Source: Asterionellopsis glacialis
Taxonomy: Eukaryota > Bacillariophyta > Plagiogrammaphyceae > Rhaphoneidales > Asterionellopsidaceae
Length of the DNA stretch: 32,044 nucleotides
Assembly (NCBI GenBank): GCA_014885115.2
Contig: WKLE02006679.1
Span: 1 to 32,044 of the forward strand
Reading direction: 5' to 3'
The translations under genes and the position numbers were made by a program. This document shows positions 21,561 through 31,277 of the stretch, piece by piece (position 1 is the stretch's first letter; every line of letters starts with the position of its first letter). A model generated the notes under the pieces. The model was not told the origin of the DNA and did no database searches. It saw nothing but the letters and a program-made list of their open reading frames with translations.

Positions 21561-21814
21561 AATAAAATGAAGTTTTGAAAGGTTATATATTATGTATGGA
21601 ATACGTTTACCAAACTTTACAGAACACAGCAAGAAACACGGATTAAGAACTAACCCGTGGCGTTCAAACGTTCGTAGTGATCAACTCCAAACTTACATCA
21701 AGATTCGCTAATACATCACCAAAAACGAACGCGTTGAAGAATCAAAACATTACTGTTAAATAATGCTTATATTTATATTAAAACAATTACAATTCATTCG
21801 TGCATGACTGATTT
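21561..21814. other. Convergent spacer between crotonase and kinase 1
   Basis: Short AT-rich 3' UTR region of two convergent genes. Nothing else recognisable. Confidence 0.5.
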
Positions 21815-23473
21815 TCAAAAAATTCTGTTGGATTCCTTTTTAGAAATGTTTTTAACATTGGGGGTCGAGAAAGAAGATCCAATACTTTTTTCCTTATCAT
21901 TTTTGGTGACCGGAGGCCACCTTAGAGGACTTTCACTTATTTTAAAATGGCTCAAATTAGGCAACATCCTTTTCAGCGATATTGATAGCTTCTTCTTGTG
22001 TTCGCCTGTCGTACAGGAAGATCTTTGTTGTAGCTTCTCTTCTTCATTTTCCAGAACTTGAGTAAGTGAATGAAGCATAGCTTGAGATGTTGGACGCAGC
22101 TTATAATCATGGGACCATCCTTTCTCGATTGCTTTACAAATTCCGTCAGGGCAAGCAAAAGATGATAAAAATAACAAGGGGGGTCTTGTAGCACGTTCAT
22201 AAACCCGCTTTTGCATTTGCGACGGAGTGAGACCATGGAATACTTTCGTACTCAGCACCATGGTACTGTACATGATAACCGCAAAACTATAAACATCAGC
22301 CTTTGCATTGTAGGGTTTGCAAAAATATACTTCCGGTGCCATATATCTCATAGTACCAGTATTACCCGTGAGATGATAGGTCTCCTCATGGTGGGTAGAG
22401 CAGTTGGTGTGGTTAGTAGTTGTGCTGGTTGTGCTGAGAGGTAACTCCCTTGAGAGACCAAAATCAATGAGCTTGATGCTGTTTCTATGATCAAACACGA
22501 AGTTGCAAAGCTACAATAGTTTCGACGGGAAAGCAAAGAAGTAGGGAAGGTTCAGGTGAGATGTTGAACTCAAGCTACGGGAAATACACCATAAGCATCC
22601 CAGATGCTTATCTCCTCGATGGAGAGACACATCCATGCTTACCTTTAAATCACGATGGACAATGTTTTTCTTATGCAGGTAAGCCAATGCGTCTGCTATA
22701 TCGGTAAGAACCTTCAGGCGTTCCAATATGAGCTTAGTTTTCTTCAACGAAGACAATAGAGGCATTGTCTGAAGTCTGCTGCTCTTTTGCTTCTCTTGCC
22801 ATATTCTGATCCTATCACTAAGCGTTTCATTATGACGATCTAATACCAGAAAGTACGCATCATAATGGCCCTGGGCGTAGCCTGCAGGACCATGAGCACT
22901 GATGCCTCGCAATGTAACGATGTTGGGATGTTGCAGAGAGGACAGAACTTTTGTCTCTTTTGCTAGACCGACTGCCGCTTTATGAAAATCATCTGGGCAA
23001 CTCAATAATTCTGGTTTAAGGTGTTTAACTACAAATTGGTTGACATTGGCGGTAAGTTTTGTCACACCATCACGATCGCTCTTATTTAAGTTTCTAATGG
23101 ATTCCTTGTTGACCTGGGATGCAAGAGCTAGCACGTTTGACCGAGCGTTGACCTTATCACGAAGAAAATGTCTTGACGCATTTTGTCGTGGAAAAAAATG
23201 GTTGATTTCATATATATCCGCGAATGATCCCCTCGCTAACCTTTTACCTAGGACAATTTCATTTTTGAAGAATGGAGCAAGATTTGTTGTTAATCGCATT
23301 TCTTCTTTGTGTAATTTTGTAGTTCGATTTGGATCGTTGGTTTCAAGGTGAACTGATGAAGCAATCATTTCTGCGTCTCTCTGGTGAAGCATGTAGTCAT
23401 GATCGCGAACATAGATCGTTTTTGTACCATCAACTGAAACGCGAAAGTTATCCTCATGCGTGGTGGCGTCCAT
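21815..23473 (-). CDS. Protein kinase 1 of three paralogs
   Basis: Predicted 508 residues from exons 23473-22643 and 22510-21815, joined across a 132-bp phase-0 intron (GTAAGC to TGTAG). The ATG at 23473 aligns with the start of kinase 2; a longer frame begins with TTG and is not used. Kinase signature: glycine loop LGKRLARGSFADIY (75-88), Lys150 in FVVKHLK, helix-C Glu173 in AKETKVL, HRDLK (273-277), Asn280 (LCN instead of the usual PxN), DFG (293-295) and MRYMAPE (331-337). It is probably a Ser/Thr kinase, possibly TKL-like. About 60 residues separate the glycine loop and Lys150, far more than the usual 15 or so, so an insert sits between strands 2 and 3. The N-terminal 70 residues are shared with kinase 2 and hold no domain I know. 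There is no membrane segment. Confidence 0.88.
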
Positions 23474-25439
23474 TGTGCCTGACTCCTTATGAAGTAGGTT
23501 TATGCGTTGACAACAAGTCAAAGGTTTAATTTTATTTTTTCGGGCGATTTGAGATTTTTGCCGCGACCCGCATACTGCCTGCCAAGAAACAACAACAATA
23601 GGAAATTCGTTCCCAGAGGGACTGTACGTACAACCTAAAATTTATTGTTTCTATCTTCAAAGAGTTTTTTTTGGGTTTATTGTATCATGTAATAAGAAAT
23701 TTTGTTATCAATGAGAAGATAAATAGAGTCGCAGTTAATCATAGATTCACGTATAAATAATGAAGAACGATTTCTGTCATGCTAGTACAGATACTGTGTA
23801 TTAGTCCATAGAAAATTGCAAAATATACGTGGCAAGTAGAGTTGATGTAGGTCCTACGTACGCGAGACTAATTATAAGTGCATAAAAGGAAGTCAGGACT
23901 ACCTGTAAACTATTATCACTTACATTACTGTGCAAACGTTAATACTATCTGTACCAGGTACTGTATACTCATACATAAGAAAATTCATGGGAGTTGAATA
24001 TCAATAATCCTATACTTGACAGAAAAAGAAAATAGATTGAATAAAGTACGAGTACATGATGTAGTGATATCTGCACTACAGGCTTCAGAACTGAGTCCAC
24101 ATTCTTTACCTGTACCAGCTACCAAGGTACTCATTCTACGGAACTGCTTTTCGAGAATCCTACCGGTACCTGCTGGTAAGATTGGGATTAAACACAACCA
24201 GGTACAGTACGAATCTCCTAAATAAAAAGACAATTATTTTGCAATAATCTCACCCTTGATTTGTGAAGAGATCGGAATGCTTTTTTTCAATAATTGGTTG
24301 GGATAATAGCGATACCACTTACCTGGTACAGTATTTTTAATTCTCCGAAAATTTCTTTCCGGTACTCAAAAAACGATACAGACAGAAACAGTATTTTACC
24401 AATGATTTTTTTTTCAATGATTCACAGCCGGTTCTTTACAGTACTGTACAAAAACAACAACAAATACAATCCTGATTTTTATTCATGTTGCCAACAGCCA
24501 CGACTCGTACCTTTTGCGGGTGTCAAGTCCGCCCTCAACCGGTACTAGTCAAAAAGAAAGATGAGATAGTTTTTGTATTTTCATGTTCATGAAGTCAACG
24601 TGATGTCATTCGGACAAGTTCCGAATGACGTAAGGTATTTCTTTAATCTACCCCTAATTGTTGAAATAACATTAACATTAAATTTATTGTCCAACATAAA
24701 TATCTGAAAACTTGCATACTGTTGCACATTGGAAATTGGAATCCTTGGAAAATGCCATTTATACACTGTGACTCTATGTCATTTCTCATGTACACCATCT
24801 GAATGTTTATTTGATTTTTGCTTCACGGTATTGTGATGTGTCTGAGCAATCACAACCAAAGCTTGAAACAGAACATTTTCTATTTAAATCCATCGCCACA
24901 GGTGGGCTCTAATGGTGTGCAGACCAAAGACTAGAGACAGTTCTAACGAAATCCTCTAAACTTCCCCGCTTTACACCAATTTACTGCGCGGGTTACCGTA
25001 AAGGAATACCTTTATTTGTGGCGCAGCCGCTCAATAGATTTCGATCTTGGAGGAAACAAGAGATTGCTGCTTACTGAAGAACGTCGTGCCAATCTTCCCC
25101 AATTGTTCTCAACTTCATGGAGAGGTGAGGACGAGCATTTTTTTGGTGAACCATAAATGTACGTGTACACGTTTTTAAAAATTACGACTAATATAAGTTT
25201 GCTAAAATCTAAAAACAATAAAAATACTGTGTAAAACGTGCATTGCAAAAAAATCGAAAGAACACCGTTCCATATGATGCTCTACATTGGAATTACCCCC
25301 ACACCCCCTCTCTCCCCAGACAAAAAGAAACACACATAGACCAAAATTGCTTATTGACGGGTTGAGATATAATATTGATGCATCTTGAGAGTGTTCAAGA
25401 TAGCTCTACCCGATTGCTGACCACTAAGTCATTCAAAAA
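23474..25439. other. Intergenic region between kinases 1 and 2
   Basis: Almost 2 kb, AT-rich, with scattered palindromes: TACCWGGTA near 23951 and 24321 and TAGGWCCTA near 23850. A perfect hairpin lies at 24605-24629. Rightward at about 24955-25160 there is an open frame without ATG (HQFTARVTVKEYLYLW, then RRANLPQLFSTSW, ending in a TAA) that looks once-coding. I see no complete gene. Confidence 0.5.
24605..24629. other. Perfect 10-bp inverted repeat with 5-base loop
   Basis: GTCATTCGGA, loop CAAGT, TCCGAATGAC. The right arm runs into TGACGT, a CRE/bZIP half-site type that is reported as CO2/cAMP-responsive in diatoms. It lies about 1.1 kb upstream of the kinase 1 start. It could be a transcription-factor site, an RNA hairpin, or chance. 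Confidence 0.5.
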
Positions 25440-27126
25440 TTATGCACTAGGCGTCAAGGAAAGCTTCTGTTTTTGCATTGTGTTGGCATGGTCGTAGGTA
25501 CCCCGACTTCCATCTCTCGTAGAGAGCCCCAAATGAGACCAACCCTGCGGTAGCCGTGGATTAGCCATACCTACATTACACGAAGTCAAAATACTAACAG
25601 ACGGCAATAACACCTTTTGTTCTTCGCCTCTAAAAATGTGTTTGAGAGAATGATGCATGGCCTTTATTGTAGACCTTGTTGCATGCTGTTGTGACCATCC
25701 AGCCTCAATGAGCTTTCGAATGTCCCCAGGCAAGGTCAAGGGAGCAAACAGAAAAGAAGGTCGTTTAGCCTGGAGGAATACTTCATCTTTCATTTTGGTC
25801 ATTGAGTAACCATCATACGGCTTTCTCAATGTCATGACAGTGTAAGAGATCATAGCAAAGCTATAAACATCTGCCTTTGCATTGTAAGGCTTGAATAGTG
25901 CCACTTCTGGAGCCATATATCTCATGGTACCAGTGTTACCGGTGAGATGGTATGTTTCATCTTGATTGGGTCTTGAAGACTCTGTGTTGTTAGTGGTGCT
26001 TGAAGGTAATATTCTTGAAAGTCCAAAGTCAATGATTTTGATGTTACCATTGGCATCAAATGCAAAGTTGGAAGGCTGGATATTGTTTGATATAAAAAGA
26101 AGAGATAAACGGTGAGAATGAGGACTAAACCAATGTCGAAGGAAAGAAACAGCATATTCCAACTAAGAAGAACGTGTATGGAGTGTTGCACAAGCATTGA
26201 ATGTCACTTACTTTCAAGTCACGATGGATGATCCTTTTGTCATGTAAGTATGTTAATGCATCTGATATATCGGTGAGTACCTTGAGGCGTTGAAGGATGA
26301 GATCATTTTTGTACCTTCCGTGTATGCGGATTGGTATGACCTGAAGCCTATTTTGTTTTTGTTTCTTTTGCCAAATTTTAATTTTGTCTTCAAGTGTTTC
26401 ATAGAGGCGATCAAAGACTAGAAAGTATCCATCATGATGGCCCCGGGCGTAGCCTGCAGGACCATGAGCACTGATGCCTCGCAGTGTAACAATGTTGGGA
26501 TGTTGTAGAGAGGATAATATCTCTGTCTCTCGAACAAGACCGGTTGCTGCTATATGGAAATCACGCGGAGAAAAGACCAATTCTGGTCTGATGTGTTTCA
26601 CTACGAACTTATTGCCGTTGGCGTCAAGTTTTAGGTCATAGTCACACTCGATCTTAATTGAGCTTACTGATTCGGCTATGGTCCATTCATCACTGTCCTG
26701 GTACACAAAGTCCCGCATGTTGCTTCGAGCAGTCGTTTTCTCACGACGGAGCTTTTGTGATTCTTTCTGACATTCAAGAGCTATGACATTTGCACGGGCT
26801 TTCACCTTCTCGTGAGAAAAGTGTTGTGATACCTTTTGACTTAGAGAAAAGTGGTTGATCTCATATATGTCAGAGAATGATCCTCTTGCCAACCTTGATC
26901 CTAGGATAATTTCATTTTTGAAGAAAGGTGCTAGATTTGCCACTGGTTGTATTTCTCGGTTGTGTGAGTCTGTAGATCGTAGCGGATCGTTAGTTTCAAG
27001 GTGAAACGATGATGCAATTATATCTGCATCATTTTCGTCGAGCAACAGTGTGTTATCACGCCTATAAATTGTATCAGTACCATTAACAATCACACGAAAA
27101 TGATCTTCATGGGCTTCCAGGTTCAT
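25440..27126 (-). CDS. Protein kinase 2 of three paralogs
   Basis: Predicted 516 residues from exons 27126-26212 and 26075-25440, with a 136-bp phase-0 intron (GTAAGT to CCAG). Joining restores HRDLKPSNFAFD. Motifs: glycine loop LGSRLARGSFSDIY, Lys177 in FVVKHIR, helix-C Glu in VRETEIL, HRDLK (301-305), DFG (Asp321), TMRYMAPEV. The strand 2-3 insert is the longest of the three (about 85 residues, charged). The N-terminus (MNLEAHEDHFRVIVNG) is closest to kinase 1. From LSSLQHPN to EEQKVLLPSV, however, it is nearly identical to kinase 3, intron included. The C-terminal tail (QGWSHLGLST) is short. Cytosolic Ser/Thr kinase by inference; substrate unknown. Confidence 0.9.
25597..26511 (-). repeat. 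Near-identical tract, kinase 2 copy
   Basis: Pairs with 29790-30704 at a constant offset of 4,193 bp, so there are no indels. I count about 20 differences in 915 bp, clustered at the edges. The intron is as conserved as the exons. Confidence 0.9.
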
Positions 27127-27939
27127 TTTCAGTTTTTTTTTTAAAGGAAGAGATCAAAAACTTCCTTCCGTAGAAAAATGAGACCGAATGCGCAAGGTTC
27201 TGAAATGTATGCTCAATGTGTGACGTGTTGTCAGACTCTCTTTGGTACATATCCTGTGCTTTGTACTATAATATACAAGGCGGATACTTCCGCATTATTA
27301 GTCCTCCTTTTGAAACAATCTTTCTTGCGATCGTGTAGGAGGATAGTAATGACGCATGCCCGGACTGATATAAATATTGGTTCAAGATCCATTCAGTACC
27401 ACTACAAGCAATTTGTTTAGAAGCAAGTAGACCAAAGTATCAACGCTAATGATTCAACCCAGCGATTGTCAACCAGACAAACATGTTGAGAAACCGCAAC
27501 GCTAGTCTTACCAAGGGTTCTCGATACTGGATACGGGATGGATCCAGGAGCGAATCCGTGAGTGGATCCGGGATTGAATCTCTAGAGGCGAAAAACAACA
27601 ACAACTTCGCTATTTCTTTCCAGACCTTTAGAAAATGAATTCTCCATGTAATCAGAGGATAGGAAAGGATAGGGAGAGACGGATAGATTTCTGACAGCAA
27701 AAATATATGTTGGGTTCAACTGAAAATACGAAATATTTGTACTCGCAGAAAAAGAACAATAGTTCTGATTACTACAGTCAAGATCTTCTAGTACTGTACG
27801 AGTAAAGGTGCATACAAGGGGGTATAATATCATTGTGCAGACAATCTACAGTATACTGGGAATATTTTGCAATATTTGCGAGCCTAGAGAACTCTAGAAT
27901 TAATGATCTCGTTTTCGAAAGTTAACTTTGTTCTCTCTG
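27127..27939. other. Intergenic region upstream of kinase 2, downstream of amidase
   Basis: Holds the kinase 2 promoter and the 3' end of the amidase gene. A short quasi-repeat at 27528-27582 repeats the pattern GGATCC(A/G)GGA and GAATCC with drift. Possible 80-84 codon frames on either strand show no recognisable protein and are not called. Confidence 0.45.
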
Positions 27940-29178
27940 TCAACGAAAGTATGCAGCAGGTGGGAGCTGCGATCCATCTTTGGTTTGTAGAATGCCATAA
28001 AGATCTGGTCTCCGATCGCGAAAGAGTCCCCATGCAGCACGTGTTTCTCGATTTTTCTTAGCATCTACAGGAACAACTAAAATATCTGCTCCGTCTTGGG
28101 CTTCTTTCACAATGGCACCTGTTTCATCTGTCACAAAGGATTTACCATAAAATCGAATTCGTTGTTTTTCTTTGTATGCTTGTTCATCTCTTTCCTTTTC
28201 ATCAACCAATTCTAAAAGAATTTCAGTTCCGTAACGATTCGATGCTACTATTGGAATCATATTGGCAGCAGAATGACCCTGCATGACACGTTGCCAATGT
28301 GATGAACTATCAATCGTTGGATCTTGGGGTTCCGTCCCAATGGCAGTGGGATATAACAAAACATCCGCACCCATCAATGCCATAGATCTTGCTGCCTCGG
28401 GAAACCATTGATCCCAACATATGGCAACACCCACCTTTCCAAACATGGTATCCCAAACATGAAATCCAGTATCACCCGGTGAAAAGTAAAATTTTTCTTG
28501 ATATCCGGTTCCATCGGGTATATGAGATTTTCGATAAATTCCTAATATGCTACCATCTGCATCAATCATAGATATAGAATTGTAGTGAGCATTGTTTTTT
28601 CGTTCGTAAAAGGATATGGGTAAAACAACACCCAACTGTTTCGCAATGATCTGAAATTCACGTACAACAAAGTTGTCCTGCGCATCATCTGCAAGTCCAT
28701 ACAAAGATGCTTCTTGCGACTGACAAAAGTATGGACCCAAAAACAATTCAGGTAACAAAATAACAGTTGCACCAGTTTGAGCGGCTGCAACAACAGATGC
28801 CTTGGCACGTGCCCAAAATCCTTCAATATCATGATTCGATGAAAACGATGCCGTCAATTGAATAGCTGCCACCACTAATTTTTTGCTTTGTGAATTTTCA
28901 TGATGTTGAAAAGATATCCCTGTTGTCGTAGTATTCGCTGCTGATGACTTCATCAATTTAGGAAAAAGAGAACTTTTACTACTGTTGTTTTCCTCATCAT
29001 TGTTTTGTTGTTTTGTCTTTTCTTGTGCTGCCTTCATTCGAGTACGGAGTTTAGAATAAGACTCTAATAACCGAGATGGTTCGTATGCATAAAACTCATT
29101 TTCTCCATCACATGGAATGCTATGAGGTGTTGCGGTAACATCTTCATTGCTGTTGTTGACCGTTTGATCGTCCGCCAT
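27940..29178 (-). CDS. aguB: N-carbamoylputrescine amidase (nitrilase superfamily)
   Basis: Intronless 412-residue enzyme predicted to hydrolyse N-carbamoylputrescine to putrescine, CO2 and ammonia, the last step of the agmatine route to polyamines. The nitrilase triad is visible: Glu144 (LLPELF), Lys217 (YRKSHIPD) and Cys254 (VAICWDQWFPEAAR). Residues 279-282 (AIGTEP) and 386-394 (FRDRRPDLY) near the end are typical of this branch. The core (99-412) matches the usual length of about 300. The first ~98 residues are extra, rich in Asn, Ser, Lys and Glu (KTKQQNNDEENNSSKSS), probably disordered, and do not look like a clear transit peptide. It sits between kinases 2 and 3 on the same strand, without evident functional relation. 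The substrate assignment is by motif pattern and remembered homologs. Confidence 0.9.
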   Translation of the reverse strand: MADDQTVNNSNEDVTATPHSIPCDGENEFYAYEPSRLLESYSKLRTRMKAAQEKTKQQNNDEENNSSKSSLFPKLMKSSAANTTTTGISFQHHENSQSKKLVVAAIQLTASFSSNHDIEGFWARAKASVVAAAQTGATVILLPELFLGPYFCQSQEASLYGLADDAQDNFVVREFQIIAKQLGVVLPISFYERKNNAHYNSISMIDADGSILGIYRKSHIPDGTGYQEKFYFSPGDTGFHVWDTMFGKVGVAICWDQWFPEAARSMALMGADVLLYPTAIGTEPQDPTIDSSSHWQRVMQGHSAANMIPIVASNRYGTEILLELVDEKERDEQAYKEKQRIRFYGKSFVTDETGAIVKEAQDGADILVVPVDAKKNRETRAAWGLFRDRRPDLYGILQTKDGSQLPPAAYFR

Positions 29179-29662
29179 TGCGTTTGGGTTGCGCTACAGT
29201 GCAGTCTGTCTTCAGGGCTGGCAGCGATACTGAAACGTAGGTGCTGGATTTGAGATTTGTTGGTATCAATTATTTTGGTTAGGGATATTTTCTACTGGAC
29301 GAGAATGTTTGCACCGTTTTACAACCTGTTCGAACTAGGACCTCTCTCTCTAGAGTGTGTATTAAATAAGAGTACTCGTACCGTACTCGGACTTTTAGAA
29401 CTACGTGCCAGGTATCAGAGGTACAAAATCGATAAAGTGTATGTAATACCTCGCTGGTAGGACTTTACTTATTACAGAAGACTTCAGGATTTATGATAAA
29501 AATAATAAATAAAATTACTAATCAAGATAATGATATTTGGTTGTAAACATGCACACGCCTGAGTGTTCACATTACTGTATTGTTTGGGAATTCACCGTTG
29601 AGGAAAAGCTACGAACCTTGGTCACATGCGTTGTAGGATTCACGATCAGATTCATCTTCCTT
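29179..29662. other. Spacer between amidase start and kinase 3 end
   Basis: Contains the amidase promoter and the kinase 3 3' end. Near copies of the palindrome motifs occur at 29330-29460 (ACTAGGACCTC, CGTACCGTACTCG). No gene seen. Confidence 0.45.
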
Positions 29663-31277
29663 TTAGTGACATTCTGATAGAAAACACGATCGTTGCCATT
29701 TTCTTTTCGTGGAAAGTCCTACAAAAGGCCATCCCTTGGGCAGGTCCTTCATTTTATTTAGAATGTTATTAGACGAAGTCGAAGTACAAACAGACGGCAA
29801 TAGCACCTTTTGTTCTTCCCTCCTTAGGATGTGTTTGAGAGAATGATACATGGCCTTTATTGTAGACCTTGTTGCATGCTGTTGTGACCATCCAGCCTCA
29901 ATGAGCTTTCGAATGTCTCCGGGCAAGGTCAAGGGAGAAAACAGAAAAGAAGGTCGTTTAGCCTGGAGGAATACTTCATCTTTCATTTTGGTCATTGAGT
30001 AACCATCATACGGCTTTCTCAATGTCATGACAGTGTAAGAGATCATAGCAAAGCTATAAACATCTGCCTTTGCATTGTAAGGCTTAGATAGTGCCACTTC
30101 TGGAGCCATATATCTCATGGTACCAGTGTTACCGGTGAGATGGTATGTTTCATCTTGATTGGGTCTTGAAGACTCTGTGTTGTTAGTGGTGCTTGAAGGT
30201 AATATTCTTGAAAGTCCAAAGTCAATGATTTTGATGTTACCATTGGCATCAAATGCAAAGTTGGAAGGCTGGATATTGTTTGATATAAAAAGAAGAGATA
30301 AACGGTGAGAATGAGGACTAAACCAATGCCGAAGGAAAGAAACAGCATATTCCAACTAAGAAGAACGTATATGGAGTGTTGTACAAGCATTGAATGTCAC
30401 TTACTTTCAAGTCACGATGGATGATCCTTTTGTCATGTAAGTATGTTAATGCATCTGATATATCGGTGAGTACCTTGAGGCGTTGAAGGATGAGATCATT
30501 TTTGTACCTTCCGTGTATGCGGATTGGTATGACCTGAAGCCTATTTTGTTTTTGTTTCTTTTGCCAAATTTTAATTTTGTCTTCAAGTGTTTCATAGAGG
30601 CGATCAAAGACTAGAAAGTATCCATCATGATGGCCCCGGGCGTAGCCTGCAGGACCATGAGCACTGATGCCTCGCAGTGTAACGATGTTGGGATGTTGCA
30701 GAGAAGAAAGCAAGTTTACCTCATTCGCAAGACCTATCGCCGCATCATGAAATTCATCCGTATTAAAAACCAGTTCTTTTTTGACATGCTTGACTACAAA
30801 GCGACTGTTTTTGGAAATAGAATTTGATGTCTCACGGCCATCATCATCAGATATGGTCATGTTTTTAATGGATTCCTGAACAATGTTAATTCGAGATATG
30901 TGCTCATTACAGCTGAAATTTTCCGATGACAGTTTCTTTTTTAGAGAAAATTCTTTGACTTCGTATATATCTGAGAATGTTCCTCGTGCCAAATGAGATC
31001 CAAGGACTATTTCGCTTTTGAAGAATTTGGCAAGTTGCACGAACGTAGCATTTTCGTTTGCAATCTCTCTGCAAGAACTTACAGAGTCGTGCTGTAGCTT
31101 GGTCTGGAGACTTTTATCGCGAACAGACTTTACAACTTTTCTAGCTGCTTTCGGAGGGAGTAAATAATAGTTTTCACGTTGAGACATTTTGCAGGAATGA
31201 TTTGCAACAACCCAGAAAATATCGTTTTCGCACGAAGTATGATTCATTACAGAAAAACGCTGTTCTTTGTACTGCAT
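29663..31277 (-). CDS. Protein kinase 3 of three paralogs
   Basis: Predicted 492 residues from exons 31277-30405 and 30268-29663, with a 136-bp phase-0 intron at the same place as in kinase 2. The first ATG is used; the second (residue 11, codon at 31247) aligns with the starts of kinases 1 and 2 and may be the true start. Motifs: LGSHLARGTFSDIY (92-105), Lys163 in FVVKHVK, HRDLK (287-291), DFG (Asp307), TMRYMAPEV. The N-terminal 90 residues and the strand 2-3 insert differ strongly from the other two, while the catalytic core is almost identical to kinase 2. The C-terminal end (LPKGWPFVGLSTKRKW) is a diverged version of the kinase 2 tail. Probable cytosolic Ser/Thr kinase. Confidence 0.9.
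29790..30704 (-). repeat. Near-identical tract, kinase 3 copy
   Basis: Partner of 25597-26511. At its right end (about 30683-30704) the sequence AACGATGTTGGGATGTTGCA matches kinase 1 (22916-22935) exactly and differs from kinase 2, which suggests a mosaic origin. Confidence 0.9.

Noticed and set aside
25922..26197. ORFs reading through the kinase introns (also 30115-30390)
   Set aside because: They depend on retaining the 136-bp intron; splicing restores HRDLKPSNFAFD.
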